From assembly GCA_032433765.1 (NCBI GenBank), contig JAVIAB010000047.1:16223107-16287106 (forward strand): a stretch of DNA of 64,000 bases, given 5' to 3'. A program made the position numbers and the translations under genes. Position 1 is the stretch's first letter. Each line of letters opens with the position of its first letter. The notes beneath the pieces are model-generated. The model was given only the letters and a program-made list of their open reading frames with translations. It ran no database searches and was not told the origin of the DNA. This DNA comes from Megaustenia siamemsis (taxonomy: Eukaryota > Mollusca > Gastropoda > Stylommatophora > Ariophantidae). Positions 1 to 10,016 of this stretch are shown piece by piece.

Positions 1-575
1 ATCACTCTGAGGTGAATGGTCACATATTTAGACATTGGATTGAAAATTCTGTTCTCCCAGCACTAGATCGACCATCTTGCCTAATAATGGACAATGCAGC
101 GTACCACAACATTGTTGCACTTGAAGATAAAGTCCCGACGTCATCCAGTACAAAAGATGCTATTAAGATATGGCTCACAAAGGAGCACATACAATTTAAT
201 AACATGTACTTAAAACCTGAATTACTATCTCTAGTAAAGCAAAAGCAGAGGACAAAGATTTTTCAAATAGATAAGATTATCCAAGAGCACGGTCATATAA
301 GTTTGAGGCTGCCACCTTACCATGCTCATTTAAATCCAATAGAACTAATCTGGGCAAAATTAAAAGGACAAGTGGCAGATGAAAATACAACATTCAAAAT
401 ATGCGATGTAAAGACTCTTGCTAATCTCGCTTTATTAAATATAGACAAAGATTATTGGGCTAAATGTGAAGACCACGTCTTAAAACAGGAAGAGGAATAT
501 TGGAAAAATGATGGTTTGTGGAATGTTCAACCCCAAACAGTTATTAATCTTTTAGACTCGTCTGATTCAGAATGA
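1..575 (+). CDS. Tc1/IS630-type DDE transposase, 3' part (cut by window edge)
   Basis: The frame is open from the first bases and ends at TGA 573-575, so the N-terminal half (DNA-binding region and first catalytic Asp) lies outside the window. Visible are the second Asp in LIMDNAAYHN (about residues 24-33 of the visible part) and the third acidic residue in RLPPYHAHLNPIELIWAKLK (about 100-119), the typical spacing of IS630/Tc1 (DDE_3) transposases that cut and paste DNA at TA sites. The C-terminal tail is acidic (LLDSSDSE). No stop or frameshift is seen in 190 codons, so the copy may be young or still coding. A histone-like 3' stem-loop follows 57 bases after the stop. A host gene domesticated from a transposase cannot be excluded. 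The family assignment is firm; the exact subfamily is not. Confidence 0.85.
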   Translation, partial: HSEVNGHIFRHWIENSVLPALDRPSCLIMDNAAYHNIVALEDKVPTSSSTKDAIKIWLTKEHIQFNNMYLKPELLSLVKQKQRTKIFQIDKIIQEHGHISLRLPPYHAHLNPIELIWAKLKGQVADENTTFKICDVKTLANLALLNIDKDYWAKCEDHVLKQEEEYWKNDGLWNVQPQTVINLLDSSDSE

Positions 576-631
576 AAGTATATAGCCCCCACAATGTTGG
601 CCCTATATTACCTTAAATTATTTCAACAAAC

Positions 632-647
632 GGTCCTTTTCAGGACC
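632..647 (+). promoter_or_regulatory. Histone-type mRNA 3' stem-loop
   Basis: GGTCCT-TTTC-AGGACC is a perfect 6-bp stem with a 4-base loop and fits the metazoan histone hairpin consensus GGYYYUUHUHARRRCC at every position. The flanks also fit: CAACAAAC before and ACACA after. In replication-dependent histone mRNAs this element binds SLBP and replaces the poly(A) tail. It sits 57 bases after the transposase stop, a usual histone distance, but no histone coding sequence is visible upstream. A purine-rich U7-binding element downstream is weak at best (GAAAAT at 658-663). It may be a captured element, a relic of a histone gene, or used by the transposase mRNA. Confidence 0.6.
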
Positions 648-1408
648 ACACAACTATGAAAATTGGACATGCAGGTATACCTTGATATTATTATCGTCCG
701 TCCTCGAACTGAGCAGACAATAATTCTCCTGGTGTTTTGTTTTATCCAGTTATTTCCCCATTACGGCCACGCCTTTACCTAGTGAAAATTAATCGTAGAC
801 CATCAACTACGGTAATTTCTATTCTTTAGGGCTTCACAATTTACAATTTTGATAAACATCAAAGAAATATCGCCGCTTTAAGAAAACTGCAGCTGCAAGA
901 TATTTGTTAAATATACATTTAAAGGGTCTTTTGCATTCTAATAACATTTGGAAAATTTCAAAAGTAGTTAACAAACGGTTAGAGAGTAATAGCGTTTTGA
1001 AGTTGGGCAAATGTTTTGAAACGAGCTATAACCAACAAATAACGTTAACGTAAATAAATTCGCAAAGAGCTCAACAGATGCTGATGGTCGAGACCAAAAC
1101 AGGACCGGAAATAGTACAAGAAGAAAGACCGGTTTAGCGTGTGTAACGACCTAAAAGTAATAGAAGGCGGAACGGAGTTATTTGTTTGTCACTGTCAGCA
1201 GAATTGACAAAAGATAACCTTGTAATTGGCGGTGACACTTATCAACGCAACAGGTTGATCCAGTTAGGCCTGGTAATCAGGAGATAACAATGTGGGAAAA
1301 CTTGTTTCTGGGCCGACGTCATAGCACCACGATTTATGATCACTCAATTTTCGTTTGTTTGTTTTGCTGTTGAATATTCTTCTTCGTCGCAAAGATGCAT
1401 TGTGTTGT
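648..1408. other. No gene recognised
   Basis: AT-rich sequence between the transposase 3' end and the first LINE fragment. No long ORF, tandem repeat or RNA gene was recognised. The far terminal inverted repeat of the transposon may lie here but could not be identified without its 5' end. Confidence 0.5.
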
Positions 1409-1742
1409 AGAAGAATGCTGAGAATACCATGGGCAGCTAAGAAGAGTAATGAAAACACGTTTTGAAAGAGGCCACAGCAAAAAGAGAGATAATTTTCAAT
1501 ATTAAAAACAATCATCGTTCTTTGGCCATGTAATGAAAAGGTAAGAGCTGGAATATATTGTGACAGCTGGGAACATCGAGGGACGAAGTAATAGAGGGAA
1601 GCAAAGAGAAAAGATACCAGACAGCCTAAGTAAAATGACAGAAGGTCAACAACAGGAAAAATAAATAACTGTCAAGATCGAAAGTTGTGGAGAGACATGA
1701 TCACCTACACCAGCACTTGATACTGATACTTGATAATGATGG
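1409..1742 (+). mobile_element. LINE family C, 3' end fragment
   Basis: Matches the C-terminal coding region and tail of the full-length family C element at 30659-33946 (for example the stretches encoding FFRHIMRRG and the 'gagagacatgatcacctac' tail). Frameshifts and stops interrupt it. It ends in the family-typical GAT-rich tail (tgataatgatgg). 5' truncation is usual for LINEs. Confidence 0.8.
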
Positions 1743-1751
1743 TTGTGTCGT

Positions 1752-2085
1752 TTCTTCTTCTTCTAACTTTCAGCTCCCTGTGGAGCATAGGTCTTCAACA
1801 AACACTTTCCAAGTTGTTCTGTTCCCCGTCATTCTTTTAAGATCATTCCATGCCTTTCCCATCATCTTCATCTCTGCCTACATCTGTCTTCTCCAAGAAT
1901 ATTTTGGTTTTCTTCTGTCTTTTTCATGAAGTTTTTGCGGTTTATTTCTGTTACAGTACAGGATTCCAAATCCCATGCCCAACCCTCCTTAGTCACCTCT
2001 TATGAACATGCCTGGTAGGGAACAGCACTACAATTCTTTACTCCCCTTTCGGGCCCTGGCAGCGCACCTGCCGTGTGTTGTAGTT
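1752..2085 (-). mobile_element. LINE family A fragment with inverted 5' segment
   Basis: Bases 1752-1925 are the 3' end of LINE A on the minus strand (starting with the CTTCTTCTTC tail complement). Bases 1926-2085 match the 5' leader of the intact A copy (54590-54735) in the opposite, plus orientation. The whole middle of the element is absent. This is the layout expected from target-primed reverse transcription with 5' inversion plus internal loss. Confidence 0.75.
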
Positions 2086-2159
2086 TACAGCAAATTAAAA
2101 TATTTGCGCCTTTCTGCCCAACCAACGCATCATTTTTCTATTTCTGCTCACTTTAACAA

Positions 2160-2275
2160 CATGCCTACATGTTAGTCTGTTACCAAAGCCTCGCAAGGGG
2201 GTGCAGTAGGAGCTTGATCAGCTGTCGTTCTCTAATCTTAATGCAGCAGTTAGCTATGAGTCGGCATAAATAAAA
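2160..2275 (-). repeat. Minisatellite-flanking dispersed module
   Basis: On the minus strand this resembles the modules at 20990-21215 (-) and 36795-36965 (+): an element around CTCATAGCTAACTG, then CTCCTACT, a G-rich step and GGTAACAGACTAA. It directly abuts the tandem array beginning at 2280. The element type is not known. Confidence 0.5.
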
Positions 2276-2279
2276 ATCA

Positions 2280-3190
2280 GCCTAAGTACTACTATCTGCA
2301 TAAGTACTACTGTCAGCAAAGTACTACTAACGGTATAAGTACTACTGTCAACATAAGTACTACTAACGGTATAAGTACTACTGTCAACATAAGTACTACT
2401 AACGGTATAAGTACTACTGTCAACATAAGTACTACTAATGGTATAAGTACTACTGTCAACATAAGTACTACTAACGGTATAAGTACTACGATCAACATAA
2501 GTACTACTGTCTGCATAAGTACTACTATCAGCATAAGTACTATCAACATAAGTACAACTATCAGCATAAGTACTACTGTCTGCATAAGTACTACATAAGT
2601 ACTATCAACATAAGTACAACTATCAGCATAAGTACTACTATCAGCATAAGTAATATCAGCATAAGTACTACTATAGGCATAAGTAATATCAACATAAGTA
2701 CTACTATCAGCATAAGTACTACTATCAGCATAAGTACTACTGTCAGCAAAGTAAAGTACTGCTATTGGCATAAGTACTACTATCGGCATAATTACTACTG
2801 TCGGCATATGTACTACTATCGGCATAAGTACTACTATCGGCATAAGTAATATCAACATAAGTACTACTAACAGTATAAGTACTACTATTGGCACAAGTAC
2901 TACTGTCAGCAAAGTACTACTATCAACATAGGTACTATCAGCATAAGTACTATAGCTTAAGTACTATCAGCATAAGCACTACTATTCTATGTACTGCTTT
3001 CAGCATAGGTACTGTAAGTACTACTGCCAGCATAAGTACTAATATTATCATAAGTATTATCAGCATAAGTAATGTCAGCATAAGTACTAATATCATCATA
3101 AGTACTATCGGCATAATAATACCAGCATAAGTACTATAGGCATAAGTGCTGTCAGTATAAGCACTCTCGACATCAGTACTATTATTGACA
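2280..3190. repeat. 18-bp minisatellite
   Basis: About 50 diverged copies of an 18-base unit (ATAAGTACTACTATCAGC), with a better-conserved 36-base double unit repeated about five times at 2328-2490. Because the unit length is divisible by three, it leaves long spurious open frames on both strands (for example 2313-2912 minus); these have no other coding support. Confidence 0.9.
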
Positions 3191-3404
3191 CAAGTACAAT
3201 CGGCATTATCTTTGATATGCCGGTGATGAACATGTTCCATAAGGTTCCCGAAATAATTACACATTTCTTTATATCTACAAGTCATAAGTCAGAATGTAAT
3301 TAAATCAACTGCAAAGTCATTTGTACCCGACAGCATGAGCACAGTAAAGCAACAGGGACAGCAATTTAGAGAAAAATATTATTAATCTCAGAAGGGAATA
3401 TAGA

Positions 3405-3776
3405 AATTCTTTTTCTTTTTCTTCATCCTTTCAGCTCCCTGAGGAGCATAGGTCTTCAACAAACACTTTCCAAGCCGTTCTGTTTCTTGCCATTCTTTTA
3501 AGATCATTCCATTGGTCTTCCTCTTTATTTCTTCCCCTGGGGATTCTAAAAAAGGAATGTCATGTAATACTCTCAGTTGGCTTCCAGTGTGTGTCCTATC
3601 CAGTGCCAGTTTCTTCACTGCATATTTTTATCCACTGGTATTTGACTAGTATTTTTCCATAATTCTACGTTAGTGATGTTGTCCTGCCATTTCCATCCTT
3701 TTATTTTGTGCAAGCATCCATTAATGAAGATCTCTATCTTCATGATTGTAATTTTCGTTGTTCTCATTGTCATTTT
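3405..3776 (-). mobile_element. LINE family A, 3' fragment
   Basis: Minus-strand 3' end of LINE A, beginning with its (GAA)-rich tail complement and the conserved AGCTCCCTGAGGAGCATAGG, 5'-truncated near 3776, where a plus-strand LINE B begins. It carries several indels relative to the intact copy at 54579-57734. Confidence 0.8.
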
Positions 3777-4795
3777 GCAGTTCTTACAGAGGAAGGACTG
3801 AGCAAATGTTTTCCAATAGAAACTGGGGTTGATGTATTTTATCGTCCTTGTTATTTGGAATTGTTATGGACTTCAGAATGAAGAAATTATGCACTGATAA
3901 CAAAAGCATCGAATGGATACAAGGAGACCATTTGGAGGACCTCAACTTTGCTGATGATATCATCCTCATCAGCAGTCACATAAAAACGATGCAGGAAAAC
4001 ACAAATGAACTATCATCAATAGCCAGCAAAATTGGGCTTGAGATCAATCATGAAAAGATTAAAGTCATGAAAAGCTTAATTCCAACAGATGACAAAATAT
4101 ATATGGAAAACAAACCAGCAGAAGAGATCGATCACTTTATCTATCTTGGAAGTCACATGGATCGGGAAGGGGATACAAGTATAGAAATTAGAATCAGAAT
4201 AGCTAAAGCAGCAATGCCTTTCAGAAGCCTTGAAAAGTTGTGGAAATCAAAACTCATCAGCACAAACACAGAATTTAGACTATTCAAATCAAATGTACTA
4301 TCAACCCTTACGTATGCGTGTGAAAGCTGGAAAACAACAAGAGATATAGAAACAAAGTTGAACGCATTCGAAAATAAATGTCTAAGGAAAATACTTGGTA
4401 TAGCATGGAACGAATTCAAAACAAACGAGGAAATTAGAGAAATCGCCAATCAACCACTAATATCTTCAGTAATAAAGAAAAGACGATGGTCATACGTTGG
4501 ACATGTGATGAGAAGAGATAATAATCGAATAGCAAAGCAAGCCCTCATATGGGAAACAACAGGTAAAAGAAAAGAGGAAGACCCAGGGAGACACTGAGAA
4601 GAACATTGATGAGAGAGTCAAGAGCAGCAGGAATCGGCTCCCTCAATGAGATAGAACTGCTTGCACAGAACAGAGACAGATGGCGAGATTTGATAAAATA
4701 TCTTTAAAAGAAAACTGCTAGAACAAAATTCATATAGGAGAAGGTGTATCTTGGTCTACGCCCTATGGGCCGGTTACGACTCAAAAGGTCAATAC
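3777..4795 (+). mobile_element. LINE family B, 5'-truncated copy
   Basis: Encodes the reverse-transcriptase catalytic region and C-terminus (LNFADDIILIS, YLGSHMD, ALIWETTGKRK) with a frame open from 3848 to 4597. A small deletion near 4575 then shifts the frame relative to the younger copies at 5991-7006 and 59090-60114. The 3' non-coding end (CTACGCCCTATGGGCCGGTT) and the GATA-type tail are degraded. An older copy than those two. Confidence 0.85.
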
Positions 4796-4799
4796 ATAG

Positions 4800-5325
4800 A
4801 AATCAAATTTACTATCAACCCTTACGTATGCACGTGAGAGCTTGAAAACAACAAGAGACATAGAAACAAAGTTGAACGCATTAGAAAATAAATGTCTAAG
4901 GAAATACTTGGTATAGCGTGGAACGAATTAATAACAAACGGGGAAATTAGAGAAATCGCCAATCAACCACTAATATCTTCAGTAATCAAGAAAAGACAAT
5001 GGTCATATGTAGACATGTGATGAGGAGAGATAATAACCAAATAGCAAAGCAAGCCCTCATCTGGGAAACAACAGGTAAAAGGATGAGGCCGACCCAGAGA
5101 TACACTGAGAAGAACATTCATCAGAGAGGCAAGAGCAGCAGGAATCAGCTCCCTCAATGAGATAGGGTTGCTTTCACAAAACAGAGACAAATTGAGAGAT
5201 TTGATAAAATATCTTTACAAGGATTGAAAACTGCTAGAATAAAAATCTAGATAAGAGAAAGAGTATCCGGGACTATGCCCTATGGGCCGGTTATGGCTCA
5301 AAAGGTCAATAAATTGATAGAATAG
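4800..5325 (+). mobile_element. LINE family B, shorter 3' fragment
   Basis: A second B copy directly after the first, beginning at the segment encoding LSTLTYA and running to the 3' end (CTATGCCCTATGGGCCGGTT). Full of frameshifts and more diverged than its neighbour. Confidence 0.8.
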
Positions 5326-5344
5326 ACTATACTATAGCCTAGTA

Positions 5345-7360
5345 TAGACTAAGAATTGGAAATAAAGTGGTAATTTTTAAAACAAATAAAACAGGGTGTT
5401 AGGCAAGGTTGTGTGCTGTCACCAGATTTATTTATAGTGAGATTATTTTAAGATCCATAAAGAGCATGCCTGGAATAACAATCGGAGGTCATAATATAAA
5501 TAATCTAAGGTATGCTGATGATACAGTCTTAATCGCTAAGAGTGAAAATGAGTTACAAAAAATGTTAGATATTATAGTGAAAGAAAGCAAAAATAAAGGA
5601 CTCAAGCATTAATATATTTTAATAGTAAAAATACAGAAGTAATTGTAGCAATAAAGAAAAGGACTTCACCTCAGTGCAAAATAAAGACAAGTGGAACAAT
5701 ATTAAAACAGGTAAATGAATTTAAATATTTGGGAACTTTGTTAACCTCAGACGGAAGATGTACAAAAGAGGTGAGATGCAGAATGGCTCAGGCAAAAGTA
5801 GCTTTCCAAAAAATGAAGAAGATACTGTGCAATCCATTTTTGACAAGAAAAAGAGTTTTTAAATGTTATGTAGAGCCAGTCTTAACATATGGATGTGAAT
5901 CATGGACAATAGGACAACAGACAAGAAAACTACTGACTGCAGAAATGTGGTTTTACAGAAGAATGTTGAGAATATCATGGACAGCTAAATCTATCTATTG
6001 ACCTTTCGAGCCGTAACCGGCCCATAGGGCGTAGACCAAGATACACCTTCTCCTATATGAATTTTTGTTCTAGCAGTTTTCTTTTAAAGATATTTTATCA
6101 AATCTCGCCATCTGTCTCTGTTCTGTGCAAGCAGTTCTATCTCATTGAGGGAGCCTATTCCTGCTGCTCTTGCCTCTCTCATCAATGTTCTTCTCAGTGT
6201 CTCCCTGGGTCTTCCTCTTTTTCTTTTACCTGTTGTTTCCCATATGAGGGCTTGCTTTGCTATTCGATTATTATCTCTTCTCATCACATGTCCAACGTAT
6301 GACCATCGTCTTTTCTTTATTACTGAAGATATTAGTGGTTGATTGGCGATTTCTCTAATTTCCTCGTTTGTTTTGAATTCGTTCCATTCTATACCAAGTA
6401 TTTTCCTTAGACATTTATTTTCGAATGCGTTCAACTTTGTTTCTATATCTCTTGTTGTTTTCCAGCTTTCACACGCATACGTAAGGGTTGATAGTACATT
6501 TGATTTGAATAGCCTAAGTTTTGTGTTTGTGCTAATGAGTTTTGATTTCCACAACTTTTCAAGGCTTCTGAAAGACATTGCTGCCTTAGCCAGTCTGATT
6601 CTAATTTCTTTGCTCGTATCCCCTTCTCGATCAATGTGACTTCCAAGATAGATGAAGTGATCGATCTCTTCTACTGGTTTGTTTTCCATGTATATTTTGT
6701 CACTTGTTGGAATTAAACTTTTCATGACTTTAGTCTTTTCATGATTGACCTCAAGCCCAATTTTGCTGGCTATTGATGATAGTTCATTTGTGTTTTCCTG
6801 CATCGTTTTTATCTGATTGCTGATGAGAACTATGTCATCAGCAAAGTCCAGGTCCTCCAAATGGTCTCCTTGTATCCATTCGATGCCTTTATTACCAGTG
6901 CAGCATTTCTTCATTATGAAGTCCATAACAATTCCAAATAACAAGGGCGATAAAATACATCCTTGTTTAACCCCAGTTTCTATTGGGAAACATTCGCTCA
7001 GTCCTTACAGCTAAATAGAGCAAAGAAAACATTATGAAAGAGGGCAAAGCAAAAAAATAGAGAGCGAATTTTCAATATTAGGAAGAAAAAATCATCGTTT
7101 TTTAGCCCAAAAAATCTTTTTAAAATCATTATTTTGGCCATGTAATAAGAAGGGAACAGATGCAATATATTGTAACAACTGGAAAATTGAGGGATGAAGA
7201 GATAGAGGGAAGCAAAGAGAAAACATACCAGACAGCTTAAGAGAATGGCTTGGCAGAAGGTCAACAACAGAATAAATGAGAAATGATAAATAACTGTCCA
7301 GAGAAAGTTGTCGAGAGACACGATCACCTACGCCAGCAAGTACTTGTACTTGATAGCCAA
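5345..7360 (+). mobile_element. LINE family C fragment split by LINE B
   Basis: The first part (5345-5990) encodes the RT region (NNLRYADDTVLIA, GTLLTSDGRCT, YGCESWT) in shifted frames. The second part (7007-7360) continues with the C-terminus (GHVIRREQ-like) and tail. The two parts are separated by a minus-strand LINE B flanked by the direct repeat ACAGCTAAAT at 5981-5990 and 7007-7016. The C copy was already decayed when B landed. Confidence 0.85.
5991..7006 (-). mobile_element. LINE family B, young 5'-truncated insertion
   Basis: Minus-strand B copy with a 10-bp target-site duplication, a tail complement CTATCTATTG and an open frame of 286 codons (6084-6944). Its translation is identical, residue for residue, to the C-terminal 286 residues of the B copy ending at 60014. 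By eye I found one silent base change and one 1-base indel in the 3' non-coding part. RT motif LDFADDIVLIS is intact. 5' truncation removes the endonuclease and N-terminal RT blocks, so this copy cannot move by itself. Confidence 0.92.
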
Positions 7361-7814
7361 GAAGTAGTATAGCTACCTTTTAGTACTATAGTAGACGAGT
7401 AGACTTTATCAATTATGAAGAAATCATTTTTTCTTTTACTACTGTTAAGCCTGTCTTAACTTCTCAAGCACTTAGTCACTTGAGTCACACTCACAGTCAC
7501 AATCAAACACATACACAAGAATCAAAATAATATGGCAACACAATCATTCACAATGATAATAATTTACCATAAACGAGGGTTGTCGATTTTTGTTTTCCCG
7601 TTGACTTTCTATTATATATTATAAATTTGTACAATATATAATAAAAACATAAATGAACGTTGATTAAATTGAAGTTTAACCTGAGATATTGTGACTTCTG
7701 GTTCAGATTCGGGAACAGCTGCTGAGAGTTATCTTTCCATGGAAAATTTGCGACATTACTTATTCCTATTGTTGGCAGGTTTTTTTTAGGTTTTGCCCTG
7801 ATCGTGAGTTTTGT

Positions 7815-7816
<2 letters not shown>
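7361..7816. other. No gene recognised
   Basis: AT-rich sequence with short microsatellite-like patches; nothing recognisable. Confidence 0.5.

Positions 7817-7880
<64 letters not shown>
7817..7880. repeat. CT microsatellite
   Basis: About 30 uninterrupted CT dinucleotides directly at the edge of the dispersed core beginning at 7881. Confidence 0.95.
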
Positions 7881-7881
<1 letters not shown>

Positions 7882-8215
7882 GTTCAGGACTCAATCAGAG
7901 TAAGGATTCCAGACTCTCATATGAAGTCAGGCTAAGTGTGTTGATCGCCCCCCAAAGACAGAACATCACAATTAGAGTCTGTCAGATCCACTCTGACTGA
8001 ACACCCGTTAATACGTTGCACTGTGTTCTGCGCCAATGGCCCAGTGCATCCGATTTCAGCCAGCATTTTATTCGGGTTTGCTTTCCCTAGCCTTTGATTG
8101 TCCCCAATCTTCCTGCAAGACAGCAGATGAGCTTTTCTGTAGGGGGATTCTGCCCTTAGATGGTAGGCCCTCCCAGGTTTACGAGCACCATCTGCCCGAG
8201 TCACTAGAGGTGACT
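7881..8215 (-). repeat. Dispersed core repeat with 90-codon ORF, copy 1
   Basis: About 335 bases closely similar to 13735-14082. Each copy has a microsatellite on one side (CT here, TA there) and a related minisatellite on the other. On the minus strand both copies keep an open frame of about 90 codons (7932-8204 here) starting with TRADGARKPGRAYHLRAESP and differing at roughly 15 positions, without a stop. I do not recognise a protein family. It may be an untranslated leader or part of a mobile element. Confidence 0.65.
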
Positions 8216-8935
8216 AACACAGACACGGACACACAAAGATGTGAGATGTGACTAACACAGACATACACACACAAAGATGTGAGATGTGACTAACACAGAC
8301 ATGCACACACAAAGATATGAGATGTGACTAATACAGACATGCACACATCGATACGAGGCATGACTAACACTGACACACATCAAGATATATGACACATGAC
8401 TAACATAAACATGCACATAAAGATATGAGATATAACTGACATTGACATGCAGACACAAAGATATGACACATGCCTAACATAGACATGCGCACAAAGATAA
8501 GAGATATGACTAACATAGATATGCACACACAAAGATATGAGATGGGACTAACATAGCCATGCACACACAAGGATATGAGATGTGACAAACACAGACATGC
8601 ACATACAAAGATATGAGATATGACTAACATAAACATGCAAACAAAGATATGGGACATCACTAACCCAGACATGCACACACACAAAGATATGACATATGAC
8701 TAACACTGGTACACACTAAGATATGAGATATGACTAAACACAGACACACATAAAGATATGAGACATGATTAACACGGACACACCGAGATATGAGATATGA
8801 CTAACATGACACACACCAAGATGTGAGCCATGGCAAGCACACACAAGCTAAGATATGAGCCATGGCTAGGACAGAAACACAACAAGATATGAGCCATGGC
8901 TTCACTAAAAAACACCAAAAAATGAACCATGTCTA
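8210..8935. repeat. About 37-bp minisatellite attached to core repeat, copy 1
   Basis: Diverged tandem units containing ATGACTAACA, CAGACATGCACACA and AAAGATATGAGA, gradually degenerating towards 8935 (later units change to ATGAGCCATGGC). The second core copy has an array of the same unit at 14083-14530. Confidence 0.85.
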
Positions 8936-9479
8936 GCACAGAAACACATTAAAGTGCCTATATGCTTGGGCTTGTTGTAGTCGGCAGACTCTTCTGAACG
9001 TGGGAATCACAGGTTTCGTTAAACAGTTGTCCGGAGATTTGAGAGTGCAGTCTGACCCATAGAACGTTCTCTTGCATGTACAGATTCCCGATCGACTGTT
9101 GACAGGTGTCGTTGAAACAGTTGTCCGGACATTTGAGAGTACATATGATGACATTGCAGCCTTTACTACACCCACTACACACTGCACAAAACGACAAGAA
9201 TGCTCGTCCAGACAATAGGTGTCTGTAAATGTTTGCACCTCACATACCTCATCGTTGATAGATATCAGAGTGCAACAGAGTTAGAGACAGAAAAAATCAC
9301 CAGGTCGCATGTTCTTTGCAGAACGTTGCTTTCACCATGGCCTGTCTGAAAGAATCTATGCCTGTAGCCAGATCGCCCACAGAAAGTTGCTCTAACCACA
9401 GCCCGTCTGAAATAAACTATGTCTCTAGCCAGATCTCCCACTTCTGATACCATCATGATCAAGGTCTCATTGATGTCTT
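8936..9479. other. No gene recognised; internal duplication
   Basis: Two diverged direct repeats (around 9005-9065 and 9105-9150, sharing GTTGTCCGGA and TTTGAGAGT) and a second pair (9310-9360 and 9375-9430, sharing CCATGGCCTGTCTGAA-like text). No convincing coding region. Confidence 0.4.
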
Positions 9480-9590
9480 GAAACCACCTTCTTCATGGTC
9501 TGCCCTGATGCGCCGTCCAGGAATTATGCCTTCCATTATTATTCTTTCCAGTCCGCTATGTCTTATGACCAAGGCAATAGTATTTCAATT
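9480..9590 (-). mobile_element. LINE C-terminal scrap
   Basis: Minus-strand translation gives RHSGLERIIMEGIIPGRR, resembling the LINE C-terminal fragment at 40240-40460 (RHSSLRKIILEGIIQGKRGRP). Too short for certainty. Confidence 0.4.
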
Positions 9591-9674
9591 TCCTCTATAG
9601 AATGGCGTTTATAATCCATTTCTTTTTAATGTATGTTTTATATGTCTTCATTGCTATTTTATATTTTTCAATGT

Positions 9675-9933
9675 AAAAAAAAGTAAAGTACCCCCGTCAC
9701 GCCAAGTGGCGTATAGGGAAATATGGTGTTAGTGACCCTATATTTTACAGACCTTCAGCACATGATTTTTGGGGTAATGTGGTCGGTATTACGCCCATGC
9801 TGCTTTACTTTCCCATTAAAAAATCCGGTACCCATTTAAGGCTGGGTGAACCCGGAAGCCGTCGGTTGGGATCGAACCCTACCCCTTGTCCTTTGTAGTC
9901 CAGTTCACTAATCACTGAGCTATCGCGGCTCCC
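9675..9933 (-). mobile_element. SINE1 (tRNA-derived), copy 1
   Basis: On the minus strand it starts GGGAGCCGCGATAGCTCAGT, with a pol III A-box-like and a B-box-like motif (GGTTCGATCCC) 50 bases on, and ends in an A-rich tail. It is flanked by a 12-bp target-site duplication ATTTTTCAATGT (9663-9674 and 9934-9945). Related copies: 19783-20044, 35499-35761 and a diverged one at 41335-41612. The tRNA-like part is a SINE head, not a tRNA gene. Confidence 0.85.
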
Positions 9934-9943
9934 ATTTTTCAAT

Positions 9944-9945
<2 letters not shown>

Positions 9946-10013
<68 letters not shown>
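9946..10013. repeat. TA microsatellite (left of Tigger-like element)
   Basis: About 33 AT/TA dinucleotides. The same tract continues at 11304 after the DNA transposon, so the element inserted into a TA run. Confidence 0.95.

Positions 10014-10016
<3 letters not shown>

Noticed and set aside
6343..6639. 98-codon ORF repeated at 59459-59755 as a conserved small gene
   Set aside because: It is the antisense frame of LINE B coding sequence; identity follows from the recent duplication of that LINE.
9675..9933. tRNA gene on the minus strand (also at 20044, 22006, 23343, 35761, 39605, 40645)
   Set aside because: A/B-box-like text is part of dispersed SINEs with target duplications and long non-tRNA bodies; the heads do not form complete cloverleaves by eye.
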